Below, piece by piece: positions 5,518-11,207 of a stretch of 11,207 nt of DNA. Numbering within the stretch: position 1 is the stretch's first letter; each line of letters starts with the position of its first letter. The stretch is taken from contig CALERO010000123.1 in assembly GCA_937907325.1 (NCBI GenBank), forward strand, positions 1 through 11,207. The letters are read 5' to 3'. Source of the DNA: UBA4716 sp002438865. Its GTDB lineage: Bacteria; Bacillota; Clostridia; UBA1381. The notes under the pieces were generated by a model. The model was not told the origin of the DNA and searched no databases. It saw only the letters and a list, made by a program, of their open reading frames with translations. The position numbers and the translations under genes are program-made.

Positions 5518-6063
5518 ATGAAATATTGTACCAATTGCGGAAATCAATTGAACGGAGAAAAATTTTGTCCTAAATGCGGCAAATCGACAACAACTCTTTA
5601 CGGCAGTACAAAGAATTCAGAGAAAAAGACGGTAAACTATTTTTCTGCTTGTGTATTTTGGCTGGGTCGGCTGCTGTTGATATGTGTTGGAGTTGTTTAT
5701 GCATTTACCGGAATAAAAGGCTGGCATCATTTCATTGCAGAAGCTCAAGCTTACGGAATTGTTCTGCATAATATATATTTGTCAGTATCGCTTATTCCGC
5801 TTATATGCGGCTTATGGGCAATATCGGTAAAAAAAGGACGTGAATTGATCTCTGTTATTTCATCAGCTGTATGCCTTTTTATTATGATTTTAATAATTAT
5901 AATTTCAAAGCTTATTACACATTTTAATCAAAATAATTTTTTTGAAATTTTTGATAAAAGTATATTCGGCGTGTTTAGCAATGCAGCAATCGCCGTGGTG
6001 ATTTTGTCGGCATTATCGATTTTTGTTGTGATATTAAGCGTAAAATCCAAAGATAAGAATTAA
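5518..6063 (+). CDS. Zinc-ribbon, four-helix membrane protein
   Basis: A 181-residue protein whose first 21 residues are a zinc ribbon (C4-x2-C7, C17-x2-C20) identical to that of the preceding protein except at residue 5 (Thr for Ile). A polar Ser/Thr/Lys linker (22-40) leads to four hydrophobic segments at about 46-64, 83-103, 111-133 and 155-175, with lysine-rich loops (K104-K106) and a charged C-terminal tail (KSKDKN). The rest shows no resemblance to the preceding protein, so only the ribbon is shared. GGGGAGAAGTGGGG precedes the ATG and gives a strong ribosome site. It lies behind the 5446-5489 hairpin and ends 24 bp before the chosen start of the VWA gene. The function is unknown; a cytoplasmic ribbon on a membrane base suggests a docking or sensing role, which is inference. 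Confidence 0.78.
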   Translation: MKYCTNCGNQLNGEKFCPKCGKSTTTLYGSTKNSEKKTVNYFSACVFWLGRLLLICVGVVYAFTGIKGWHHFIAEAQAYGIVLHNIYLSVSLIPLICGLWAISVKKGRELISVISSAVCLFIMILIIIISKLITHFNQNNFFEIFDKSIFGVFSNAAIAVVILSALSIFVVILSVKSKDKN

Positions 6064-6075
6064 GTTTGTATGATT

Positions 6076-6081
6076 GAGAGG
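6076..6081 (+). promoter_or_regulatory. Ribosome binding site deciding the VWA gene start
   Basis: GAGAGG sits 6 nt before ATG 6088-6090. The longer alternative start, ATG 6070, has no purine-rich site in front of it. Confidence 0.65.
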
Positions 6082-6087
6082 ACAGAA

Positions 6088-8883
6088 ATGAAAAATTTTA
6101 CGGGGAAGGCTTTAAGGTATATAACACTTCTTGCGGTTTTTGCCGCAATGACGGCATTTATATATTTGTATGCAAGTGAGTATTTTTTTACTCCAAACAA
6201 TGGCACAAAAAGTATTGCGATTTCTGACAACGGGATAATAACCGACGCCGATGTCAGCTATAAGCTTAAAGGAATGATAGGAAGTGTAACGCTTACCAAA
6301 TCAAATGGCGGAATAAATGATGCGGCAGGGGCGCTAAGCAGCGGTATAAACATAAAAGCACACGGGAAAAAGGTAGAGAGCGCACACATAGAATTTAAAT
6401 ATAATTCCGATAATAATGATTTTAATCCGGAAAAGCTGGGAATTGCGTATTTTAATGAAGAGCTGGGAAGAATGGAGCTTCTTGAGTCGGAGATTGATAA
6501 AGAAAATTCATCAATCAGTGTTGATACATCTCATTTCAGCGAATATGTTGTTGTAGATACGGACGAATGGTATGACGCATGGCTTCAAAGCCAGGTGATA
6601 ATAAGAGATTCAAATGCAAAAACATATTTTGATGTTGCATTTGCCATAGACCGTTCGAGCAGTATGTACGGTGAAAAAAATGAGTTAAGCAAACAGTCTA
6701 CATATGAGTTTATCACAAATCTGTATGATGAGGACGCATACTCGTTAATTGCTTTTAATAGCAAAGCCGAAACAATTATTCCTCCACAGACCTTTGGAAC
6801 TGCAAATTCGGAAATTTTAAAAAGCACAGTTGATTCAATAGATGCTACTGGTGGAACTGAAATAAATGAAGCTTTGAGTATGGGAATAAACGTACTGGCA
6901 AGCGATGGGTACGGAGACAAAACAAAATTATTGGTTTTACTTTCAGACGGACAGTCGCAGGTTAATGACGCATACCTTGAGGAGGCAAAAAAGCAAAACA
7001 TCAAGGTGATAACGGTAGGTTTTGGAAGTGATGCCAACGAAGGATTGCTCCAAAACATTGCGATTGCCACGGACGGACGTTACTATAAGGCAGAAGAAAA
7101 TAATATCTCGGATATTTTTGAACTGATACGTGAGGAATATTTGGGGATTGATTTGAGTACCGACACCGACGGCGATAAAATACCAGACAAGGTAGAGCGT
7201 ATCGGTATGAGAAATCAATACGGAAAAATCATTGTTACCGACCCTGAAAGAGCCGATACGGACGGCGATGGTAAAACAGACGGCGAGGAAATGGGAACGC
7301 TGGTTGTTGATGAGAATGTATCCGAGCAGGATAGGGCAAAGGGAATAACAAGATATGTTTATTTCAGAATGGTTTCGCATCCGCTGATAAAGGACGGAAA
7401 CATAAAAATCGAAAAACCCAAATTGAAAGTAATATTAAACGATAAAGAGCTGTCTTTTGACGAACCGCCGATTGTGGTTAATTCATCTGTTCTGACAGAT
7501 GTAAGCATCTTTGAAAATATCGGAGCAGAGGTTGTAAGATCCGAAAGCGAAAATACGGTAACAATAACGAAAGGCAAACGCAGTATAAAAGTAGTGCCGG
7601 GAACATGGTGGGTCAACCTGAATGACAGCAAAAAAGAATGTTATTGCTACGGTCCGATATATGAACAAAACGGACATATTATGGTTCCTGTTGAAGTTAC
7701 AATGCAGCTTATGGGCGGAGCGGTTACGTGGTTTGAGGATTCCAAGACGGTTAATATTTACTACAGTGACATAATAGATTATGTTTTAGAGAATGATTAT
7801 GACAGAAAAAATGCGGGATTAAATATAAATGTTACCGGATTTGACGCAAAAAATATTTTTAGTGATTATAATTACAATTATAAGTATATGGACAAATATT
7901 ACAACGATCAGCTTATTAATGCCGCAATAATTGCGCTTGATAATCCGACAATGCCGATAACAACATTTGCAAGGAGTTTTACTGATTTTACAAATTCAGA
8001 GTATGTACGCATTCATAAGTCGCTGAACATAAATGATTACTATACGAAAGAACTAGTTGCGGAATGTTTGGCAACGGCAATAGAGAGTGTTGCCGGCGAC
8101 AAGGTTGATTTGTCCGGAGCTGACGCCAAGTTAAGAAGCGATGTTAAAACGGTTTTATCCGATGTTAAAACGGTTAACAAGCTTATAATAAACGAAGATT
8201 CGTCACTAAAGGGATTATCTGCCCTCAATCAGACAGTTAAAGGAGCGTCAGACGCACTTAAGTCAATAGATAAAGTTACGGAAATACTTGAGTACGCATT
8301 TACCGATTACGGAACATCGCTAAGCTATCTCAATGCCGTACGTGATGCATTGCAGAAAAACGGTTTGTTGGATTCGTCATTGGAAATGGCAATCAACACC
8401 CTTGAAACAGAGTATAACGCATGGGTGGTAACTAAAATATCTGACTATTTTACGGGGAAAGTTTCGGACGAAATAACGGGACTTGTAAGTTCTGCTGTAG
8501 GCGGAGGAGCATATTCTTTTGTAAATTTTGTATGGAACGGAATGAACATTGTGTCGGGAAACCATACAAGAGCGTCGGAACTGAAAAAGGCAAACGCATA
8601 TATGCTGTATAACCTGCCTTTGAGCAGATGTTACAGGATGTATGCGCAGAAAATTTACGACGGAGATTACACAGCCGATGATGTGTTGCTGTGCGAAAAA
8701 CTGTTTGAAATATGCAAGGCGTCAAGAATACAGGAATATAAATGTGCAATAAATCTTGATATGGAGGACAGAAATCCGTTATATCCGAATATACCGACAA
8801 GAACAGATGAATTGCATAATTCGGAATACAGTGTTTTGGAAAACGGAATGAATATGCTGCAGAACAAAACATATAAAAAATAA
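6088..8883 (+). CDS. Anchored VWA-domain surface protein with calcium-loop and copper-amine-oxidase-N-like domains
   Basis: A 931-residue protein. Residues 8-30 form an uncleaved-looking signal anchor after a basic start (K2, K7, R10), so the rest should be extracellular. A beta-rich region (about 45-160) precedes a VWA domain (about 180-350) with a complete MIDAS metal site: D188-R-S190-S-S192, T257 in GGT and D287 in LSDG. Two thrombospondin-type-3-like calcium loops follow, DTDGDKIPD (359-367) and DTDGDGKTD (390-398). Residues about 446-558 resemble the copper amine oxidase N-terminal-like domain: beta strands, PPIVV at 460-464, FENIGAEV at 475-482, then MVPV and TVNIYY. Residues 560-931 are mostly helical and unrecognised. 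There is no LPxTG or C-terminal membrane helix. VWA domains usually bind protein ligands through the metal; adhesion or sensing is inferred. It is the last gene of the cluster. Confidence 0.85.
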   Translation: MKNFTGKALRYITLLAVFAAMTAFIYLYASEYFFTPNNGTKSIAISDNGIITDADVSYKLKGMIGSVTLTKSNGGINDAAGALSSGINIKAHGKKVESAHIEFKYNSDNNDFNPEKLGIAYFNEELGRMELLESEIDKENSSISVDTSHFSEYVVVDTDEWYDAWLQSQVIIRDSNAKTYFDVAFAIDRSSSMYGEKNELSKQSTYEFITNLYDEDAYSLIAFNSKAETIIPPQTFGTANSEILKSTVDSIDATGGTEINEALSMGINVLASDGYGDKTKLLVLLSDGQSQVNDAYLEEAKKQNIKVITVGFGSDANEGLLQNIAIATDGRYYKAEENNISDIFELIREEYLGIDLSTDTDGDKIPDKVERIGMRNQYGKIIVTDPERADTDGDGKTDGEEMGTLVVDENVSEQDRAKGITRYVYFRMVSHPLIKDGNIKIEKPKLKVILNDKELSFDEPPIVVNSSVLTDVSIFENIGAEVVRSESENTVTITKGKRSIKVVPGTWWVNLNDSKKECYCYGPIYEQNGHIMVPVEVTMQLMGGAVTWFEDSKTVNIYYSDIIDYVLENDYDRKNAGLNINVTGFDAKNIFSDYNYNYKYMDKYYNDQLINAAIIALDNPTMPITTFARSFTDFTNSEYVRIHKSLNINDYYTKELVAECLATAIESVAGDKVDLSGADAKLRSDVKTVLSDVKTVNKLIINEDSSLKGLSALNQTVKGASDALKSIDKVTEILEYAFTDYGTSLSYLNAVRDALQKNGLLDSSLEMAINTLETEYNAWVVTKISDYFTGKVSDEITGLVSSAVGGGAYSFVNFVWNGMNIVSGNHTRASELKKANAYMLYNLPLSRCYRMYAQKIYDGDYTADDVLLCEKLFEICKASRIQEYKCAINLDMEDRNPLYPNIPTRTDELHNSEYSVLENGMNMLQNKTYKK
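8140..8175 (+). repeat. Two-copy tandem repeat inside the VWA gene
   Basis: The 15-bp word GATGTTAAAACGGTT occurs at 8140-8154 and again at 8161-8175, a period of 21 bp. It encodes DVKTV twice, seven residues apart (residues 685-689 and 692-696), in a helical region. It looks like a small in-frame duplication of one heptad. Confidence 0.7.
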
Positions 8884-8893
8884 TTCTATAAGT

Positions 8894-8934
8894 GCAAAAA
8901 CAAGGATTTGATCTTCCTTGTTTTTGCTTTTTTT
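8894..8934 (+). terminator. Strong intrinsic terminator after the VWA gene
   Basis: A perfect 13-bp stem, GCAAAAACAAGGA (8894-8906) with TCCTTGTTTTTGC (8915-8927), has an 8-nt loop and a seven-base T-run (8928-8934). It lies 10 nt after the stop codon and closes the zinc-ribbon/VWA cluster, separating it from the sigma factor block. Confidence 0.9.
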
Positions 8935-8963
8935 GACAAATAAATAAAAACCGTCAAAAACTC

Positions 8964-8992
8964 TTGAATGTTTTTAACGATTGTGGTATAAT
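8964..8992 (+). promoter_or_regulatory. Extended -10 promoter for the membrane protein-sigma-pyrE block
   Basis: TTGAAT (8964-8969, four of six), a 17-bp spacer and a perfect TATAAT (8987-8992) preceded by TGG (8984-8986), an extended -10 element. The expected start is near 8998-9000, which makes an untranslated leader of about 125 nt. A TTGACA at 8933-8938 lies too far upstream (48 bp) to pair with this -10. Confidence 0.75.
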
Positions 8993-9000
8993 AACTCTAA

Positions 9001-9120
9001 TCGAAAGTCACCAGATAGCGACTTTTTGCTCAAAAAAACAGCATAAAAGTTGCTTTCAAGCAACTTTTATTTCAAAGCAAACGCTGTAAAAGAGCGTTTG
9101 CCGACTGATACCGGAGGATA
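9001..9120 (+). promoter_or_regulatory. Structured 5' leader with three hairpins and a competing pairing
   Basis: The leader can form hairpin 1 (AAAGTC 9004-9009 with GACTTT 9020-9025), hairpin 2 (11 bp, 9043-9053 with 9060-9070, loop TTTCAA) and hairpin 3 (GCAAACGCT 9077-9085 with AGCGTTTGC 9093-9101). Hairpin 2 is followed by a few mixed T residues and could be a weak terminator. GCGACTTTT (9018-9026) can also pair with AAAAGTTGC (9045-9053), which would break hairpins 1 and 2 together. The ribosome site GGAGG (9113-9117) lies 12 nt after hairpin 3. This resembles an attenuation or ligand-responsive leader, but I match it to no known riboswitch class. Confidence 0.5.
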
Positions 9121-9123
9121 AAA

Positions 9124-9780
9124 ATGGCGGAAGTATACGGGGAAAAACCACGCAGATTTACACGTGAATGGTGGCCTTATTTTTGGCTGTATTACAAATG
9201 GCACGTTATAATAACGGTGCTTGTCTGCTTGTTTTTGGGAATAGGGATAACGCAGTGCGTGAAGTCGGAAAAGTTTGACTTGACGGTTGTATATTCGGGC
9301 GGCAGATACATACCCGATACCGAAGTTGAAAAGATAGAGGAAATTGTAAGCCGATACGTTGATGACATTGACGGTGACGGCAAACAGAATGTTTTTTTTG
9401 AACAGCTTAATGTGTCCTCCGATAAATCCGATATGCAGTACAATTCCGCAATGCAGACCAAACTGCTTGTCGAAATGCAGAGTAACGAAGCGTTCATTTA
9501 TATAATGGACGGGGATAGAATGAGAGAAATTCTCGATAATCCCAACGTGTGCGAAGCATTTGTTCCCGTAAAGGAATGGGCGCAGGACAACGTGGACGAG
9601 GAGCTTATGTACGGCTCGGACGGTGAAATGAGAGCTGTTTCTTTAAGAAACAGCAGGGCTCTTACCGAAGCCGGAATAAAGTGCGATGATTTGTACGTAT
9701 TTATTATGGAAAACGTAAGCGAAAAAGGCAGTCGGTATTACGAAAACGACGTAAAAATTGCCAATGAGCTGATAAAATGA
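9124..9780 (+). CDS. Single-pass membrane protein encoded upstream of a sigma factor, unknown function
   Basis: A 218-residue protein that I do not recognise as a named family. Residues 1-27 are polar, basic and aromatic (RRFTREWWPYFWLYYKWH region), then one transmembrane helix spans about 28-45. The positive N-terminus predicts that about 170 C-terminal residues lie outside the membrane. That outer part contains a DIDGDGK loop (81-87) resembling a calcium-binding D-x-D-x-D-G motif, and the strand-helix segment EAFIYIMDGDRMREIL (122-137), reminiscent of solute-binding-like domains. GGAGG (9113-9117) is 6 nt before the ATG. Its stop overlaps an in-frame ATG of the sigma factor, and the gap to the preferred sigma start is 17 bp, so the two are probably co-translated. 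A role in controlling the sigma factor is possible but only inferred from position. Confidence 0.8.
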   Translation: MAEVYGEKPRRFTREWWPYFWLYYKWHVIITVLVCLFLGIGITQCVKSEKFDLTVVYSGGRYIPDTEVEKIEEIVSRYVDDIDGDGKQNVFFEQLNVSSDKSDMQYNSAMQTKLLVEMQSNEAFIYIMDGDRMREILDNPNVCEAFVPVKEWAQDNVDEELMYGSDGEMRAVSLRNSRALTEAGIKCDDLYVFIMENVSEKGSRYYENDVKIANELIK

Positions 9781-9785
9781 TTGCA

Positions 9786-9791
9786 GGGAGG
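9786..9791 (+). promoter_or_regulatory. Ribosome binding site deciding the sigma factor start (TTG)
   Basis: GGGAGG lies 6 nt before TTG 9798-9800. The alternative in-frame ATG 9777, overlapping the previous stop as ATGA, has no good purine-rich site upstream. Confidence 0.65.
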
Positions 9792-9797
9792 ACAGAT

Positions 9798-10529
9798 TTG
9801 GCACTTGAGAAACGAGATGTATGTGAATATGAATTATTTTCTGAGTACAAACGTACCCATGACATACATTTAAGAGATGAAATTGTTGAATCATACATAT
9901 ATATAGCGGAAATTCTGTCACGCAAATTTATTAACCGAGGTATCGACTATGACGATATATTCCAGGTGGCGTCAATGGGCGTGCTTTATGCGGTAGAACG
10001 CTTTGATCCCGATCGCGGCGTTAAATTTGCGACTTTTGCAACACCTACCGTAATGGGCGAGATAAGGCGGTATTTTCGTGACAAAGGAAATTTTGTAAGA
10101 ATTCCGAGACGTCTGTACGAGGTGTTTTACCGTGCAGAGCGTATAAAACGCCAATCGGCGGATATGAGCGATTCGGAGCTTGCAAGAAGGCTCGATTTGC
10201 CTGATAAGGTGATAAAGGAAGCAAACAAGGCGGGCGGAGCGGCATTTATGAAATCGCTCGAGTACGAGGCGTTTGCGGACGGCACACTCAGCCTTTCAAA
10301 TGTACTCGGTGCAGAGGATAATCATTTTCTTATGCTTGAAAACAGAGATTTTATCGATTATTGTATGAAACAGCTCGGCGATACGGAAAGAAAATTTGTT
10401 AAAATGCGCTATGATGACGAAATGAGTCAGAAAGAAATAGCCAAAGTTCTCGGAGTATCGCAGATGCAAGTTTCACGAATGGAAAAAAGCGTATTGAAAA
10501 AATTCAGAAACTGGTATTTCAGAGATTAG
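9798..10529 (+). CDS. Sigma-70-family RNA polymerase sigma factor, SigB/SigF/SigG-like
   Basis: A 243-residue sigma factor directing RNA polymerase to alternative promoters. Region 2 spans about 28-97 with YDDIFQVASMGVLYAVERFD (51-70, core-binding) and GVKFATFATPTVMGEIRRYF (74-93, -10 recognition and melting). Region 3 lies around 103-150 and begins with IPRRL (102-106). Region 4 (about 188-238) includes the helix-turn-helix QKEIAKVLGVSQMQVSRMEK (211-230), which reads the -35. MGEIRRYFRD followed by IPRRL is characteristic of the SigB/SigF/SigG group for stress and sporulation, which lacks region 1. No anti-sigma kinase or anti-anti-sigma gene is next to it, unlike the usual spoIIA or sigB arrangement, so the exact regulon cannot be assigned. 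TTG 9798 is preferred; ATG 9777 would add seven residues. Confidence 0.85.
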   Translation: MALEKRDVCEYELFSEYKRTHDIHLRDEIVESYIYIAEILSRKFINRGIDYDDIFQVASMGVLYAVERFDPDRGVKFATFATPTVMGEIRRYFRDKGNFVRIPRRLYEVFYRAERIKRQSADMSDSELARRLDLPDKVIKEANKAGGAAFMKSLEYEAFADGTLSLSNVLGAEDNHFLMLENRDFIDYCMKQLGDTERKFVKMRYDDEMSQKEIAKVLGVSQMQVSRMEKSVLKKFRNWYFRD

Positions 10530-10533
10530 GAGG
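10528..10533 (+). promoter_or_regulatory. Ribosome binding site of pyrE overlapping the sigma stop codon
   Basis: A full AGGAGG begins within the TAG stop of the sigma factor gene and lies 8 nt before ATG 10542. The arrangement suggests co-transcription and possible translational coupling. Confidence 0.75.
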
Positions 10534-10541
10534 AACATTGA

Positions 10542-11204
10542 ATGCTTACACAGTCAAAAAAAGAATTTATTGAATTTATGATGGACTCCGACGTTTTAAA
10601 GTTCGGCGACTTTGTTACCAAAAGCGGACGAAACACGCCGTATTTTGTGAACACTGGAAACTACAAAACCGGAAAACAGATAGCCGTTTTGGGTAAATTT
10701 TACGCAAAGCTTGTAAAAGAAACCTGCGGCACGGAGTTTGACGCAATGTTCGGTCCTGCGTATAAGGGTATTCCGCTTGCCGCTTCATGTGCGGCGGCTT
10801 TATATAACGAATACGATATTGATAAACCGTATTTCTTTAACCGCAAGGAGGCAAAAGACCATGGTGAGGGGGGCTCGCTTGTCGGATACAAGCCGAAAGA
10901 CGGTGACAGGGTTATCATAATCGAGGACGTTATAACCGCAGGTACGGCGATAAGGGAAACAATGCCTGTATTAAAAGGCTCGGCGGACGTTTCGGTAAAG
11001 GATATGTTCATTTCCGTAAACCGATGCGAAGTCGGAAAAATCCCCAGAAAAACCGCCGTTACGGAGGTAATGGAGGATTACGGCATAAACGTTCATTCAA
11101 TCGTTACCGTGCTTGACATTTACCAATATTTAAAAGAGGACGGCTCTTACGGCGATGTTCTCGGAAATATGGAACAATATATGAAGAAATATTGTCTATA
11201 TTAA
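10542..11204 (+). CDS. pyrE: Orotate phosphoribosyltransferase
   Basis: A complete 220-residue enzyme of de novo pyrimidine synthesis that converts orotate and PRPP to orotidine 5'-monophosphate and diphosphate in the cytosol. The catalytic flexible loop is RKEAKDHGEGG (101-111), with the expected K102, K105 and H107. The PRPP-binding signature is VIIIEDVITAGTAIRE (124-139), with adjacent acidic E128 and D129. FGPAYKGIPLA (70-80) is the conserved strand-loop for orotate and PRPP contact. The length is normal for bacterial OPRTase. It follows the sigma factor gene with 12 bp between stop and start and no terminator, and no other pyrimidine gene is within the window; downstream genes are not visible. 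The stop codon TAA (11202-11204) lies 3 bp before the window end. Confidence 0.95.
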   Translation: MLTQSKKEFIEFMMDSDVLKFGDFVTKSGRNTPYFVNTGNYKTGKQIAVLGKFYAKLVKETCGTEFDAMFGPAYKGIPLAASCAAALYNEYDIDKPYFFNRKEAKDHGEGGSLVGYKPKDGDRVIIIEDVITAGTAIRETMPVLKGSADVSVKDMFISVNRCEVGKIPRKTAVTEVMEDYGINVHSIVTVLDIYQYLKEDGSYGDVLGNMEQYMKKYCLY

Positions 11205-11207
11205 TAA

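Noticed and set aside
6585..7380. Long minus-strand open frames opposite the VWA domain
   Set aside because: They mirror the codon bias of the VWA gene, lack ribosome sites and known motifs, and the plus strand carries a clear MIDAS domain.
8450..8872. Minus-strand open frame of 140 codons opposite the VWA C-terminal region
   Set aside because: No ribosome site and no recognisable domain; the sense frame is continuous to a stop followed by a strong terminator.
8933..8992. TTGACA at 8933-8938 as the -35 of the sigma-block promoter
   Set aside because: It is 48 bp from the TATAAT and coincides with the terminator T-run; TTGAAT at 8964-8969 with 17-bp spacing and an extended -10 fits better.
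9001..9110. CRISPR-like or IS-end interpretation of the repeated inverted arms
   Set aside because: The arms differ from one another, there are no regularly spaced identical repeats, and no transposase or cas gene is present.

Overview
The window looks like a stretch of chromosome from a low-to-moderate GC, Gram-positive Clostridia-type bacterium (Bacillota), probably an anaerobic gut or environmental lineage. The signs are AT-rich intergenic DNA, strong purine-rich ribosome binding sites, GTG and TTG starts, consensus sigma-A promoters, stem-plus-T-run terminators, a SigB/SigF/SigG-like sigma factor, and a surface protein with a copper-amine-oxidase-like domain. The genus cannot be fixed from the sequence alone.

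Layout. Positions 1-131 hold the C-terminal end of a class I glutamine amidotransferase (peptidase C26 type). A PAP2-family phosphatase converges on it from the minus strand, and the two genes overlap tail to tail by 23 bp. Next is an autonomous tRNA-Glu(CTC) unit with a perfect promoter and a terminator. An apparent operon follows (1046-2940): a YihY/BrkB-family membrane protein, a 71-residue protein of unknown function, and a glycosyltransferase-like protein. A stand-alone SGNH/GDSL hydrolase (3013-3666) has its own perfect promoter and a terminator.

The most distinctive part is a co-directional five-gene cluster (3893-8883) behind another perfect promoter. It encodes a small four-helix membrane protein, a coiled-coil protein with a C-terminal zinc ribbon, and two membrane proteins that share an almost identical N-terminal zinc ribbon but otherwise differ. 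The last gene is a 931-residue anchored protein with a von Willebrand factor A (VWA) domain containing a complete MIDAS metal site, two thrombospondin-type-3-like calcium loops, a copper-amine-oxidase-N-like domain and a long uncharacterised C-terminal region. A strong terminator closes the cluster. This is the best candidate for an undescribed functional unit; a cell-envelope sensing or adhesion role is inference only.

The last block (8964-11204) begins with an extended -10 promoter and a leader of about 120 nt that can form three hairpins and at least one mutually exclusive pairing. It reads through a single-pass membrane protein, a sigma-70-family factor resembling SigB/SigF/SigG, and pyrE (orotate phosphoribosyltransferase, complete, ending 3 bp before the window end). 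No CRISPR array, insertion sequence, phage gene or rRNA was seen. No gene-free stretch exceeds 300 bases; the 364 bases between the PAP2 start and the YihY-family start contain the tRNA unit.
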